Below are positions 42,531 to 52,016 of a DNA stretch of 64,000 bases, in pieces; position 1 is the stretch's first letter, and each line of letters starts with the position of its first letter. Both the position numbers and the translations under genes were made by a program. Below the pieces are notes generated by a model. The model had not been told where the DNA came from. It did not search any database and saw only the letters and a list, made by a program, of their open reading frames with translations. The stretch lies in NCBI RefSeq assembly GCF_004345665.1, contig NZ_SLWR01000006.1, positions 275,677 to 339,676 of the forward strand, written 5' to 3'. The stretch comes from Kribbella antiqua (GTDB lineage: Bacteria; Actinomycetota; Actinomycetes; Propionibacteriales; Kribbellaceae).

Positions 42531-43366
42531 TCGCTGATGCCTGACCTTTCCACGCCCTGGACGATCCAGCGTTGCAAGAAGATGAAGATAACAACGAGCG
42601 GCAGGATCGCGATCGCCGCGGCGATGAAGAGCTGCGGCAGATTGATCGTCTGCGCGGTGAGGAACGTCGACAGCGCGATCTGCACCGTCCACGCGTTCTG
42701 GTCCGGCGCGATCACCAGCGGCCACAGGAACGCGTTCCAGGAGCCAATGAACGTGATCGTCCCGATCGCGGCGATGAACCCCATCGAGTTCGGTACGACG
42801 ACCCGCCAGAACGTGCCCCAATAGCCGGTCCCGTCCAGCTGAGCCGCCTCCTCGAGCTCCCGCGGGAATCCCAGGAAGTACTGCCGGAACAGGAACGTCG
42901 CGAACGCCTGGAACAACCCCGGCACGATCAGCCCGCGCAACGTACTCACCCACCCGAGCGTCGAGACCAGCACGAAGCTCGGTACGAACGTGACCGCGGC
43001 CGGGATCAGCAACGTCGCGACGATGAAGTAGAACACCGCGTTCGCGTACCGGAACGGGATCCGCGCCAGCCCGTACCCCGCCAGCCCCGAGATCACCAGC
43101 ACCCCGGCCGTCTGCACCACCGCGATCACCAGCGAGTTCACCAGACTCCGCGCCATCGGTACGGCGGGATCGCGGAACAACTCGCCGATGTTCCCCCACT
43201 GCAACGACGAAGGGAAGAACTTCCAGGACGGCGACGTGATGTCCTGCTCGGTCGACAACCCGTTCCGCACCAGCAGATAGAACGGCAGCAGGAACAGCAG
43301 AGCCCCGCCGATCAGTACGACGTACCTGACCGCTGAGCCGGCCTTGTCAGCACCCGACCTCTGCAT
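42527..43366 (-). CDS. carbohydrate-type ABC permease, MalG/UgpE-like
   Basis: The 279-residue membrane protein has six helices and the EAA loop LEEAAQLDGTGYWGTFWRVV near residue 190. It pairs with the permease gene upstream on the - strand. No ATPase is encoded in the operon, so a shared MsiK-like ATPase elsewhere is expected. The start is ATG 43366, one base after the MalF-like stop. Confidence 0.88.
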   Translation of the reverse strand: MQRSGADKAGSAVRYVVLIGGALLFLLPFYLLVRNGLSTEQDITSPSWKFFPSSLQWGNIGELFRDPAVPMARSLVNSLVIAVVQTAGVLVISGLAGYGLARIPFRYANAVFYFIVATLLIPAAVTFVPSFVLVSTLGWVSTLRGLIVPGLFQAFATFLFRQYFLGFPRELEEAAQLDGTGYWGTFWRVVVPNSMGFIAAIGTITFIGSWNAFLWPLVIAPDQNAWTVQIALSTFLTAQTINLPQLFIAAAIAILPLVVIFIFLQRWIVQGVERSGISE

Positions 43367-43367
43367 C

Positions 43368-44288
43368 TCAATCGTCCCTTCGTCCGAGCCCGACGATCCG
43401 CCCCTGCGCCAGCGCGACGATTGCTATCAGCAACGTCAGGATGACGGCCCCGGCGCTGCCATGGCCGAAGTCCTGCCCCTGCCCGAGTGCGGCGTAGTAC
43501 AGGTAGACCAACGGCGGACGCGCGTACGGCGGATAACCTCCGGCGCTGGACAAGAGGTTGTAGAACTCGTCGAACGCCTGGAACGCGTTGATCAGAAGCA
43601 GCAGCAGTACGGCGGTCGAGGTCGCCCGCAGCTGGGGGAGCGTGATGTAGCGCAGCACCCGCCAGCCTGTTGCGCCGTCGATCGCCGCGGCTTCGTACAG
43701 CGACGGCGAGATGCGTTGCAGGCCGGCCAGGAACAGGATCATGTAGAAACCCGCCTGCAACCACATCCGCGCCGACACGATCACCAGCCAGTACCACGGC
43801 GGCTGGGTGACCGACAGCCACGCGACCGGCTCGATGGCGAACCATCCGAGCACGGTGTTGGCCAGCCCGAACCGGACACCGTTGAAGATCGACAACTTCC
43901 AGATCAGCGCGGCGACGACGTACGAAGACGCTGTCGGCAGGAAGAACACCGAACGGAAGAACGTCTTCGCGAACCGGGCCCGGTTGACCAGCAGGGCCAG
44001 GCCGAGCGACAGCACGAATGTGGTCGGCACGATGAACGCCGCGAACACCACGAAGGTGATCAGGCTGGACCGGAACGCCGCGTCCCGCAGCATGTCCAGG
44101 TAGTTGCCCAGGCCAACGAACTTCGTCGGGGTGACGGTGTTGTGCGCGTCGAAGAAGCTGAGCACCACCGACCAGACGATCGGGATGTAGACGAAGACCA
44201 GCAGCCCGAGCACGAACGGCCCGACGAAGATCGCGAACCACAGGTTGCGGTCGTACCTGCCCCGCAACCTGGCGGTGACCTGACTCAT
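43368..44288 (-). CDS. carbohydrate-type ABC permease, MalF/UgpA-like
   Basis: The 306-residue membrane protein has the MalF-type layout with the EAA loop SLYEAAAIDGATGWRVLRYI. The N-terminal ~15 residues are Arg-rich. ATG 44288 overlaps the binding-protein stop (ATGA at 44285-44288), so the three transport genes are coupled. The substrate is inferred from neighbours only. Confidence 0.88.
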   Translation of the reverse strand: MSQVTARLRGRYDRNLWFAIFVGPFVLGLLVFVYIPIVWSVVLSFFDAHNTVTPTKFVGLGNYLDMLRDAAFRSSLITFVVFAAFIVPTTFVLSLGLALLVNRARFAKTFFRSVFFLPTASSYVVAALIWKLSIFNGVRFGLANTVLGWFAIEPVAWLSVTQPPWYWLVIVSARMWLQAGFYMILFLAGLQRISPSLYEAAAIDGATGWRVLRYITLPQLRATSTAVLLLLLINAFQAFDEFYNLLSSAGGYPPYARPPLVYLYYAALGQGQDFGHGSAGAVILTLLIAIVALAQGRIVGLGRRDD

Positions 44289-45568
44289 CCCGTGATGCGC
44301 TTGAGTTCGGCCTCCACGACGGCCTTGACCGCCTTGATCTCGGTCGCCGGGTCGCTGCCGCTCTTGATGATCCGGTTGAGCGCGTCGGAGTACGCCGTAC
44401 CGGACTTGGGTGACCACAGGATCGGCGTCTGGGCGTGGCCGTTCTCGTTGACGAACTTGACCGCGTCCGCCGCCGGTCCGGACTTCAGCTTGTCCGCCTT
44501 CTCCGCCAGGCTCTTCCGTGCCGGGATGTGGAAGCCGTATGACTGGGCGAAGTCGAGTTGCTTGTCAGCCTGGTCGACCCACAGCCACTTGACGAACTTC
44601 TTCGCCGCGTCGACGTTCTTCGACTTCGCGCTGACGGTCGACCCGTACGCGCCGACCGGGACGCTCGGCTTGCCGGTACTCGCGTTCAGCTTCGGCCAGG
44701 GGAGGACGCCGAAGTCGTCCGGCAGCGCCTTCTGGATCGCCGGGAACGTCCACAGGCCGGTGAACTGCATCGCCGTCAGGCCCTGGGTGAACGCGGACGG
44801 GTCGGACCAGTCGGTCGGTGCCCCGAGCAACAGAGTCTTCGAGGTGAACAGCTCGCGCAGCTTGCGCAGCGACTCCACCGCGGCCGGGTCGTCGAAGCCG
44901 AACTGGTTGTCCTCAGTCAGGTAGTCGAGCCCGGCCGACCAGAGCGCCGGGCCGCCGAGGATGCCGACGCCGCCGTCGTTGCCGACGAACAGGCCCTTCA
45001 CCTTGTCGGTGGTCAGCTTCTTCGCGGCCGCGAGCAGCTCGTCGACGGTCTGCGGCGGCTGCACCCCGGCCTGCTCGAGCAGGCTCTTGCGGTAGACGAG
45101 CAGCTGCATGTCGGTGACCTGCGGGATCGCGTACAGCTTGTCTTGGTACGTCATCCGCGCCATCAGCGACGGCGTGAAGTCGGCCTTGGTGGTGTCGTCG
45201 AGCAGGTCGCTCAGGTCGACCACCTGGCCGCCCTTGATCATGTCGATGCTCGGACCGTTGCCGTACTCGAACACGTCCGGCCCGTTGTCGGTGAGCAGCG
45301 CGGCTGCGGTCTTCTTGTCGTAGTCGCCTGGCGACCACTGCACGGTCACGGTCGCGTCCGGGTACTCCTTCGCGTACCGCTGGACCGCCTGCTGCGTGCC
45401 GGCTTCGCCGTACTGGTGATACCACTGCGCCAACGCCGGCTTGCTCCCGCTGCTCGACCCACCCGACCCGGTGTCCCGCCCGGTGTTCGACCCACACCCA
45501 GCCACCGCCATGGCCGCCAGCCCGCCACCAACACCCAGCAACCGCCGCCTACTGAACCCGCTGCCCAC
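44285..45568 (-). CDS. ABC transporter substrate-binding lipoprotein (extracellular family 1)
   Basis: The 427-residue protein has an Arg-rich Tat-like signal (FSRRRLLGVGG) and a lipobox AVAGC with Cys25, then an SBP_bac_1 domain (QYGEAGTQQAVQRYAKEYPD..). GTG 45568 is chosen because GGAGGG lies seven to eight bases ahead; ATG 45583 is also open. It heads the transport genes and may deliver a sugar or nucleoside. The next gene upstream on the strand is a PfkB kinase, 140 bp away. Confidence 0.85.
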   Translation of the reverse strand: MGSGFSRRRLLGVGGGLAAMAVAGCGSNTGRDTGSGGSSSGSKPALAQWYHQYGEAGTQQAVQRYAKEYPDATVTVQWSPGDYDKKTAAALLTDNGPDVFEYGNGPSIDMIKGGQVVDLSDLLDDTTKADFTPSLMARMTYQDKLYAIPQVTDMQLLVYRKSLLEQAGVQPPQTVDELLAAAKKLTTDKVKGLFVGNDGGVGILGGPALWSAGLDYLTEDNQFGFDDPAAVESLRKLRELFTSKTLLLGAPTDWSDPSAFTQGLTAMQFTGLWTFPAIQKALPDDFGVLPWPKLNASTGKPSVPVGAYGSTVSAKSKNVDAAKKFVKWLWVDQADKQLDFAQSYGFHIPARKSLAEKADKLKSGPAADAVKFVNENGHAQTPILWSPKSGTAYSDALNRIIKSGSDPATEIKAVKAVVEAELKRITG

Positions 45569-45708
45569 GATCACACCCTCCATCCGGCACGGTCCCACAG
45601 CCCGCACTCCAACCCCCGACCTTACGACTCACGAGGCCCGCAGCACTCGATTTCCACCCCTCGAAAATCCAGTGGCGCAGTAGACATTCCGGCGTAGGGT
45701 ACGTCGGT

Positions 45709-46755
45709 TCAGGCGTCGGAGAGGCGGGCTATGGTGGCGGAGGCTCGGCGGACTATGGGGACGGGGCCTTCGGGGAGGACGTCGCCGATGAAGCTGTAGT
45801 GGCGGAGGACCTCGGGGTCGACGCCGCCGGGGCGGTGGCGGCTGTGGTCGCGGACCCAGTCGATGATGTCGCCCCAGCCGGGCGCGGCGAGTGAGCCGCC
45901 GAAGTGCTGGACCGAGAGGCCGGCGCAGAGGTTGCCGAAGGCAAGGCGGTGGGCCAGGGGCCAGCCGCGGAGGGTGCCGAGGACCAGTGACGCGAGGAAG
46001 ACGTCGCCGGCTCCGGTCGGGTCGTACGAGCGTACGGGCAACGCCGGGACCTGGACTTCCTCGCCGGTGGTCGAGTCAATCGCGAGTACGCCGTCCGCGC
46101 CGTTGGTGACCACGGCCAGTGGTACTCGCTCGGCCAGCTTGTGCAGCGCGGCCTTCGGCGTGTCGGTCCGCGTGTACGCCATCGCCTCGTGCGCGTTCGG
46201 AGTGAACGCATGGAACCCGTCCAGTACGTCGAGAACGGCCGGCGACCACTGGTCCGTCGGATCCCAGCCGACGTCGCCGAACAGCAACGCGCCGGACTGC
46301 ATCGCCTCGACCGTCCAGCCGGGCAGTTCGTCCTCGACCGGGACGATCGCGGACCGGGTCTTGAGCCCCGGCCCGACCAGCTTGCTCGGGTCGCCCGGCG
46401 CCTCGTGTGCGTGCGTCACCATGGCCCGGTCCCGGTCGAGCGACATCGAGACCGTGACCGGGGAATGCCAGTGACCGATCCGGCGGGAGTGCGACAGGTC
46501 CACGCTCTCCTGGTCGGCCAGGGTCCGCCAGCAGAAGTCGGCGTACACATCGTCACCGAAGACAGCAGCCAGGCCGGTCTTCAGGCCGAGCCGGCTGGCC
46601 GCGATGGCGAAGTTCGCGACGCCGCCGGGGCAGGACCCCATCCCCTCGGCGAAGATCTCGGTCCCCGTCGTCGGAGCGGACTCCAACCCGGTCAGCACGA
46701 TGTCGAGGAACACGGTCCCCTGCACGAACACGTCGTAGCGGTCCGTCTCGTCCAT
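45709..46755 (-). CDS. PfkB-family carbohydrate/nucleoside kinase
   Basis: The 348-residue kinase has the N-terminal GSCPGGVANFAIAASRLGL loop and the C-terminal catalytic motif DPTGAGD (residues 245-251). The family includes ribokinase, fructokinase and nucleoside kinases; the substrate is unclear. It is the first gene of the - strand set that includes the transporter and the deaminase-like gene, which favours a ribose or nucleoside substrate. ATG 46755 lies one codon after a GTG. Confidence 0.85.
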   Translation of the reverse strand: MDETDRYDVFVQGTVFLDIVLTGLESAPTTGTEIFAEGMGSCPGGVANFAIAASRLGLKTGLAAVFGDDVYADFCWRTLADQESVDLSHSRRIGHWHSPVTVSMSLDRDRAMVTHAHEAPGDPSKLVGPGLKTRSAIVPVEDELPGWTVEAMQSGALLFGDVGWDPTDQWSPAVLDVLDGFHAFTPNAHEAMAYTRTDTPKAALHKLAERVPLAVVTNGADGVLAIDSTTGEEVQVPALPVRSYDPTGAGDVFLASLVLGTLRGWPLAHRLAFGNLCAGLSVQHFGGSLAAPGWGDIIDWVRDHSRHRPGGVDPEVLRHYSFIGDVLPEGPVPIVRRASATIARLSDA

Positions 46756-46868
46756 CACGGTGGCCTGCTCCCTGTCGTCAAATGGTCACCAGATTGTCGG
46801 TGGCTGGTGGAACTCTTTCCTTCGTAACATCTTCGACCGGCCATCACCATGCATTTGGGAGGACGCGC

Positions 46869-47246
46869 GTGATTCCGACCTGGCTCCAAGTCGTGGGCGT
46901 GGTGTCGACCGTGCTCAGTCCGTTCCTGGCGCTCGGCGGGGTTGCGCTCGGTGCCTGGCTGGTCCGCAAGTCCGACCGCGAGCTGGACACCTGGCGGCAC
47001 CGCGAGGAGACGATGCGGATGGTCCGCTGGGCGGTCGAGCAGATTCTCGAGGGCGAGTCCGGCACCGACGCGGGCGTCGTCACGCTCCGCTCATTGATGC
47101 GGTCGGAATTGTTACAGCCTGAGGATTACGATCTGGTCGCCGCGCTGACGGCCGCTGTGACGATCGACCGGGTCGGTCCGGCCGCGTACGCTGATATCGC
47201 GGAAGCGAATACCGAGGTCGTCGAGGGAGACAGTGCCAATGGCTGA
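46869..47246 (+). CDS. membrane-anchored hypothetical protein
   Basis: The 125-residue protein has an N-terminal hydrophobic helix (WLQVVGVVSTVLSPFLALGG, about residues 4-28) followed by a charged, mostly helical cytosolic domain. GTG 46869 follows TGGGAGGAC. The family is unknown. Its 3' end overlaps the next small gene by 8 bp, so the two are likely one unit. Confidence 0.7.
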   Translation: MIPTWLQVVGVVSTVLSPFLALGGVALGAWLVRKSDRELDTWRHREETMRMVRWAVEQILEGESGTDAGVVTLRSLMRSELLQPEDYDLVAALTAAVTIDRVGPAAYADIAEANTEVVEGDSANG

Positions 47247-47403
47247 GAAGAAGACCGTGAAGGTCTCCCGCCAGGCCGTCGAGCTGGCCCGATTGCACGT
47301 CGAAGCCGCCCGCCGGGCCGGCCGCAAACCCGAGCCAGGCGTCGCCCGTATCGCCGACGCCCGCCCCGACCCAGGCAACGGCACCGCCCCAGCTCCAGCC
47401 TGA
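47239..47403 (+). CDS. small basic hypothetical protein, 54 residues
   Basis: MAEKKTVKVSRQAVELARLH begins a short helical protein with a Pro/Ala-rich C-terminus. The ATG overlaps the end of the upstream gene by 8 bp. No family is recognised. It has a predicted helix at residues 9-27 with Arg and Ala. The 197 bp that follow, up to ftsE, hold no further gene; a TACACT at 47510-47515 is a weak -10 candidate for the ftsE operon. Confidence 0.6.
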   Translation: MAEKKTVKVSRQAVELARLHVEAARRAGRKPEPGVARIADARPDPGNGTAPAPA

Positions 47404-47600
47404 CCGGATCCCGTCGTACGAGCGTTTGACCCTCGACCCGCCGTACGCCGGGTATCGGACACGGGTGCACGGTCGGGCACGGGTGGTCCACGGCACGCCG
47501 AGGACCACCTACACTGATCGACGGCCGCTTCGGTGGCGTACGGTCTCCTCGTGGTTACCGTTGCGTCGCTCCCTGTTCCCGACCACGGCCGGATGATCCC

Positions 47601-48290
47601 GTGATCCGCTTCGAGAATGTGTCCAAGACGTACGAGGGCCAGTCCAAGGCCGCTCTGCTGAACGTCAACGTCGAGATCGAAAAAGGCGAGTTCGTCTTCC
47701 TGGTCGGCACCTCCGGGTCCGGCAAGTCGACGTTCCTCCGTCTGGTCCTGCGCGAGCACCGGACGTCCAAGGGTCACATCATGGTGGCCGGCAAGGACCT
47801 GAACCGGCTGGCCAGCTGGCGGATCCCGCAGATGCGCCGCCAGATCGGGACCGTGTTCCAGGACTTCCGGCTGTTGCCGAACAAGACGGTCGCCGAGAAC
47901 GTGGCGTTCGCGCTGCAGGTGATCGGCAAGCCCCGCTCGCACATCCGCAAGACCGTTCCCGAGGTGCTGGAACTGGTCGGTCTGGACGGCAAGGAGGACC
48001 GGCTCCCCGACGAGCTGTCCGGCGGTGAGCAGCAGCGCGTCGCGATCGCCCGCGCGTTCGTGAACCGGCCGATGATCCTGATCGCCGACGAGCCGACCGG
48101 AAACCTCGACCCCGGTACGTCGGTCGGGATCATGAAGCTGCTGGACCGGATCAACCGCACCGGGACCACGGTCGTGATGGCCACCCACGACGTGTCGATC
48201 GTGGACCAGATGCGCAAGCGCGTGATCGAGCTGGAGAACGGCCACGTCGTCCGCGACGAGTCGCGCGGCGTCTACGGCTACCAGCACTGA
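47601..48290 (+). CDS. ftsE: cell division ATP-binding protein FtsE
   Basis: The 229-residue ABC ATPase has Walker [12 protein letters not shown], signature [15 protein letters not shown], Walker [14 protein letters not shown] and the FtsE-type [17 protein letters not shown]. With FtsX it transmits ATP hydrolysis to peptidoglycan hydrolases outside the membrane. It is followed by ftsX after 19 bp. The start is GTG 47601. Confidence 0.96.
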   Translation: MIRFENVSKTYEGQSKAALLNVNVEIEKGEFVFLVGTSGSGKSTFLRLVLREHRTSKGHIMVAGKDLNRLASWRIPQMRRQIGTVFQDFRLLPNKTVAENVAFALQVIGKPRSHIRKTVPEVLELVGLDGKEDRLPDELSGGEQQRVAIARAFVNRPMILIADEPTGNLDPGTSVGIMKLLDRINRTGTTVVMATHDVSIVDQMRKRVIELENGHVVRDESRGVYGYQH

Positions 48291-48309
48291 GAACAGGGAT
48301 TACTGACTG

Positions 48310-49221
48310 ATGCGCTTGAACTACATCCTCTCCGACCTAGGCATCGGCCTGAAGCGGAACCTGTCGATGACGATCGCGGTCGTCGTCACCATCTGGGTCT
48401 CGCTGTCGCTGTTCGGCAGCGCGCTGCTCGCCCGCGAGCAGGTCGAGCTGATGAAGGGGAACTGGTACGACAAGATCCAGATCTCGGTCTTCCTCTGCAC
48501 CAAGGACTCCGGCGGCCGCGGCTGCTCCGGCGCCGAGGTGACCCAAGAGCAGAAGAACCGGATCCGCCAGGTGATCGAGTCGAACCCGGACACCGCGCCG
48601 GACGGTGTGTTCGGCGAGTCGAAGAAGGAAGCGTTCGAGCAGTTCAAGAAGCTCTACAAGGACTCGCCGATCGTCAGCACGGTCACCGAGGACCAGATGC
48701 AGGAGTCCTTCCGGGTCAAACTGAAGGATCCGCAGCGCTACCAGAACCTCGTCAGCGCGGTCGCCGGCCTCCCGGGCGTCGACACCGTCCAGGACCTCAG
48801 ACAGTATCTGGATCCACTGTTCAAGGCGCTGAACGGCTTGCAAGTCGGAGCGCTGGTCGCCGCCGCGCTGCTGCTGGTCGCCGCGCTGATGCAGATCTCC
48901 AACACGATCCGGCTGGCGGCGTACGCGCGCAGACGTGAGATAGGCATCATGCGCCTGGTCGGCGCCTCGAACTTCTACATTCAGTTACCGTTCCTGCTCG
49001 AAGCGGTACTGGCCGCACTGATCGGCGCGGTCCTTGCCTGTGGCACCTTGTGGGTCGGGGTCTACTTCGTGGTGATGCAGCGGGCCCAGGAGACGTTCCG
49101 GGTCTGGCAGTGGGTCGGCGCGACCGAAACCTTCCGGGCGACGCTGATCATGGTCGTGGTCGGCCTGGTGCTCGCCGTCGTCCCGACATTCCTGACAACG
49201 CGGAAATACCTCAAAGTCTGA
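48310..49221 (+). CDS. ftsX: cell division permease-like protein FtsX
   Basis: The 303-residue protein has one N-terminal helix, a large extracytoplasmic domain (about residues 50-165), then three helices (FtsX/MacB fold, with AYARRREIGIMRLVGASNFY). It partners FtsE. The extracytoplasmic loop includes a Cys pair (CTKDSGGRGC) typical of actinobacterial FtsX. The M23 protein downstream is the probable target. Confidence 0.95.
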   Translation: MRLNYILSDLGIGLKRNLSMTIAVVVTIWVSLSLFGSALLAREQVELMKGNWYDKIQISVFLCTKDSGGRGCSGAEVTQEQKNRIRQVIESNPDTAPDGVFGESKKEAFEQFKKLYKDSPIVSTVTEDQMQESFRVKLKDPQRYQNLVSAVAGLPGVDTVQDLRQYLDPLFKALNGLQVGALVAAALLLVAALMQISNTIRLAAYARRREIGIMRLVGASNFYIQLPFLLEAVLAALIGAVLACGTLWVGVYFVVMQRAQETFRVWQWVGATETFRATLIMVVVGLVLAVVPTFLTTRKYLKV

Positions 49222-49282
49222 CCCGGGTGACTTATCGTGCTGAAGTAGCACGACAACTCAACCCAGAGCAAGGGGTCGACCT

Positions 49283-50710
49283 GTGGTCCCGCACTTCCCC
49301 GGTGCGAACCCGCGCAAGCGGGCGAGCATCAAGCGAGACGACAGCACCGGCACCTCCGCACCGCCGCGCCCGCGATCACGCACGAGACCGCCGGGCCGGC
49401 AGACGGTCGTCGCCGCTTGCTGCCTTGTCCTGTCCCTGACCGCCGGAGCGCTGGCGGTGGTTCCAGCCGCGAGTGCGGACCCACCGGATCCAGCCAAGAG
49501 GAAGAAACAACTCGACTCGCAGATCGACCAGTCCAAGGCCGATCTCGACGACGCGTCCGACCAGCTCGGCAAATCCGTTGCCGCCTACAGCCAGGCGGAG
49601 GCGAAGTTCAAGGTCGTCCAGGCCCGGTACGCCGTTGCCCAGGGCAAGCTGGCGGCCGCGAAGGCTGCCGACGCCGTTGCCGCGGGCAAGCTCATTGCCG
49701 CCGAAGCAGCCTTGCGTACGGCGGTCGCCGACGTACAAGAGGGTGAGCGGCTGATCGCGGAGAAGCGTGCCGTGGCCGGCCGGGCGGTCAGATCGGCGTA
49801 CCAGCAACAGAACTCGCTGGTCGGGCTGTCGATCGCGCTGCGTGGTGCGTCGCCGGCCGATATCGCCACTGGGATGCAGGTCCAGCGAAATGTGTTCGGG
49901 ATCCAGGGCAACGCGATCACCAACCTGAACAACGCGCAGGCGCAGCTCGCCAGCAAGCGTGCCAAGGTCGCCGCGGTGGAGAAGGAGGCCGCCGACGCCC
50001 GGGCCGAGGCTGCGCGGACCGTCGTACAGGTGGCCGAGCTGACCAAGCAGGTCGCCGCGGACAAGGCGGAGGCTGCCGCCGTCGCGCGGGTGAAACTGGT
50101 CGCGTATCAGGCTGCTCAGAAGGAGAAGAACTCCGAGCAGGCGCAGTACAACGCCCTGCTACGGGAGCGGAACCGGGTCGAGCAGATCCTGATCGCCAGG
50201 GCCAAGGCGGAGAAGGCCGCGGCAGCCCGGCGCAAGGCGGCCCGGGAGAGGGCCGAGCGGGAGAAGGCACGGAAGGAACACCGGCCGCCGCGTCCGGTTC
50301 CGAACGACCCGAGCGACGGCAGGCTGAGTTATCCGATCAACAGCTACATCACGTCGCCCTACGGGATGCGGTTCCACCCGATCCTGCACTACTGGAAGCT
50401 GCACGACGGCACCGACTTCGGCGGCGGCTGCGGTACGCCGATCCGCGCGGCGGCCGGCGGCGTCGTCACGGACAAGTACTACAACGGCGGCTACGGGAAC
50501 CGGCTTTTCATCTCACATGGAGTGATCGACGGCTCCTCCATCACCACCGTCTACAACCACCTGTCCCGCTACAAGGCCCGCGTCGGCGAGCGGGTCCGCC
50601 GCGGCGAGATCATCGGGTACGTCGGCACCACCGGCTACTCCACCGGCTGTCACCTGCACTTCATGGTCTACCAGGACGGCCGGGTGGTTAATCCGATGAA
50701 GTGGCTCTAA
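49283..50710 (+). CDS. secreted M23-family murein hydrolase-like protein with coiled coil (EnvC/RipC-like)
   Basis: The 475-residue protein has a long Arg-rich N-terminus, a signal segment (VVAACCLVLSLTAGALAVVP, residues ~50-70), a long coiled coil (about residues 73-325) and a C-terminal M23 domain (HDGTDFGGGCGTPIRAAAGG, later HLHFMVYQDGRVVNP). Metal-binding His/Asp residues are present, so it may be catalytic, unlike EnvC. It should be the FtsEX-controlled hydrolase. Start GTG 49283 gives a 49-residue charged leader; a later start is possible. Confidence 0.87.
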   Translation: MVPHFPGANPRKRASIKRDDSTGTSAPPRPRSRTRPPGRQTVVAACCLVLSLTAGALAVVPAASADPPDPAKRKKQLDSQIDQSKADLDDASDQLGKSVAAYSQAEAKFKVVQARYAVAQGKLAAAKAADAVAAGKLIAAEAALRTAVADVQEGERLIAEKRAVAGRAVRSAYQQQNSLVGLSIALRGASPADIATGMQVQRNVFGIQGNAITNLNNAQAQLASKRAKVAAVEKEAADARAEAARTVVQVAELTKQVAADKAEAAAVARVKLVAYQAAQKEKNSEQAQYNALLRERNRVEQILIARAKAEKAAAARRKAARERAEREKARKEHRPPRPVPNDPSDGRLSYPINSYITSPYGMRFHPILHYWKLHDGTDFGGGCGTPIRAAAGGVVTDKYYNGGYGNRLFISHGVIDGSSITTVYNHLSRYKARVGERVRRGEIIGYVGTTGYSTGCHLHFMVYQDGRVVNPMKWL

Positions 50711-50769
50711 GCGGTCGGTGTCGCCCTTTCCGCCGCTGGCACTGAAGTAAATGGCAACACCGACCGCTT
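50709..50769 (+). terminator. long 13-bp stem hairpin between the M23 gene and smpB
   Basis: AAGCGGTCGGTGT (50709-50721) pairs perfectly with ACACCGACCGCTT (50757-50769) around a 35-nt loop. It starts at the M23 stop codon. There is no U-tract, so it could be a terminator or an mRNA stabiliser before smpB. A -10-like GATACT lies at about 50777-50782. Confidence 0.55.
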
Positions 50770-50790
50770 GCCGTCTGAGATACTGGTCGG

Positions 50791-51261
50791 ATGGTGAAAG
50801 AGACCGGCCGGAAACCGATCGCGCAGAACCGTAAGGCGCGACACGACTACCACATCGAGGATGTGGTGGAGGCCGGGCTCGTGCTGACCGGGACCGAGGT
50901 GAAGTCCCTGCGGCAGGGCCGGGCCTCCCTGGTCGACGCGTTCGCCTCGGTCCGGGGCAACGAGCTGTGGCTGCAGGGGATGCACATCCCCGAGTACAAG
51001 CACGGCACCTGGACCAACCACGAGCCCCGCCGGACCCGCAAGCTCCTCCTGCACAAGGACGAGATGCAGAAGCTGATCCGCGCGGTCGAGCAGCAGGGCG
51101 TGTCGCTGATCCCGCTCTCGCTCTACTTCAAGGACGGCTACGCGAAGGTCGAGCTCGGCACCGGCCGCGGCAAGAAGGACTACGACAAACGCCACGCGCT
51201 GGCCGAGCGCCAGGCCAACCGCGAGGCCCAGCGAGCGCTGTCCGACCGCCGCCGCCGCTGA
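50791..51261 (+). CDS. smpB: SsrA-binding protein
   Basis: The 156-residue protein is Smp[41 protein letters not shown] and a basic tail [20 protein letters not shown]. It binds tmRNA and rescues stalled ribosomes. The tmRNA gene lies 0.75 kb downstream. Confidence 0.97.
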   Translation: MVKETGRKPIAQNRKARHDYHIEDVVEAGLVLTGTEVKSLRQGRASLVDAFASVRGNELWLQGMHIPEYKHGTWTNHEPRRTRKLLLHKDEMQKLIRAVEQQGVSLIPLSLYFKDGYAKVELGTGRGKKDYDKRHALAERQANREAQRALSDRRRR

Positions 51262-51342
51262 CCGTCTGCCTGGGGTCCGGTCAGGGGTTGCTCCGGGCTG
51301 AACCCGATGGGGTGGGCGGCGTACGGCGCGCAGAGTGGATGC

Positions 51343-51903
51343 ATGTCCACTTCAGAGCTGCTGGTGACGCCGGCCCAACGGGACCGCGCTGTCGAGATCC
51401 TGAAAGAAATGTACGCCGACGGCCGGCTCGACCACGCCGAGTTCGACACCCGGCTGGAACTGGCCCTGAAGGCCCGCACCCGGGCCGAGTTGAACAGCAC
51501 GTTCGACGGACTCGTCGCCCGGCCGGTCCCGACGTACGTCCCCGCCGCCTACACCCGCCCGGCCCCGCTCCAGCGGTACGACGGCGACGGCCGCGGTATG
51601 GGCACGGTCGCGCACTGGCTCGGGTACCCGACGTTCTTCGTCGGCCCGGCGATCGTCGTCGCGACGTCCGGCCAGAAGAACCCGGCGGTCCGCAAGCACG
51701 CGGTCGAGGCGCTGAACTTCCAGCTCAGCGCGTTCGGCGCGTTCGCGCTGCTCGGCATCATGACCGGCGCGACCGAGGGGTTCACCGCCTTCCTCTTCCC
51801 GATCGTCGGCATCCTGTGGTTCATCCTCACCGGCATCGGCGGCCTCGCCACCGCGGTCGGCGCCAACTTCCGCTACCCGTTCACGCTGCGGCTGATCAAG
51901 TAG
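51343..51903 (+). CDS. DUF1707/DUF4870-type membrane protein
   Basis: The 186-residue protein has an N-terminal DUF1707 domain (LLVTPAQRDRAVEILKEMYADG, then DHAEFDTRLELALKARTRAEL) and a C-terminal four-helix DUF4870-like membrane part (about residues 85-185). DUF1707 proteins are membrane-associated and frequent in actinobacteria; function unknown. Codons match neighbours. Confidence 0.85.
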   Translation: MSTSELLVTPAQRDRAVEILKEMYADGRLDHAEFDTRLELALKARTRAELNSTFDGLVARPVPTYVPAAYTRPAPLQRYDGDGRGMGTVAHWLGYPTFFVGPAIVVATSGQKNPAVRKHAVEALNFQLSAFGAFALLGIMTGATEGFTAFLFPIVGILWFILTGIGGLATAVGANFRYPFTLRLIK

Positions 51904-52016
51904 CCCTGCGTACGGTCGCGTCGTACGGGAATCCCAGGTGCGGGTGGCTTGTTGGACTTGATAGTGTGGATCTTCCACCGGCACTCAGGTGCTGGTGGGA
52001 GTTTGACAACTCAACA

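Noticed and set aside
52003..52008. TTGACA as the -35 box of ssrA
   Set aside because: It lies only 9 bp before the mature tmRNA 5' end, so it cannot be its -35 element.
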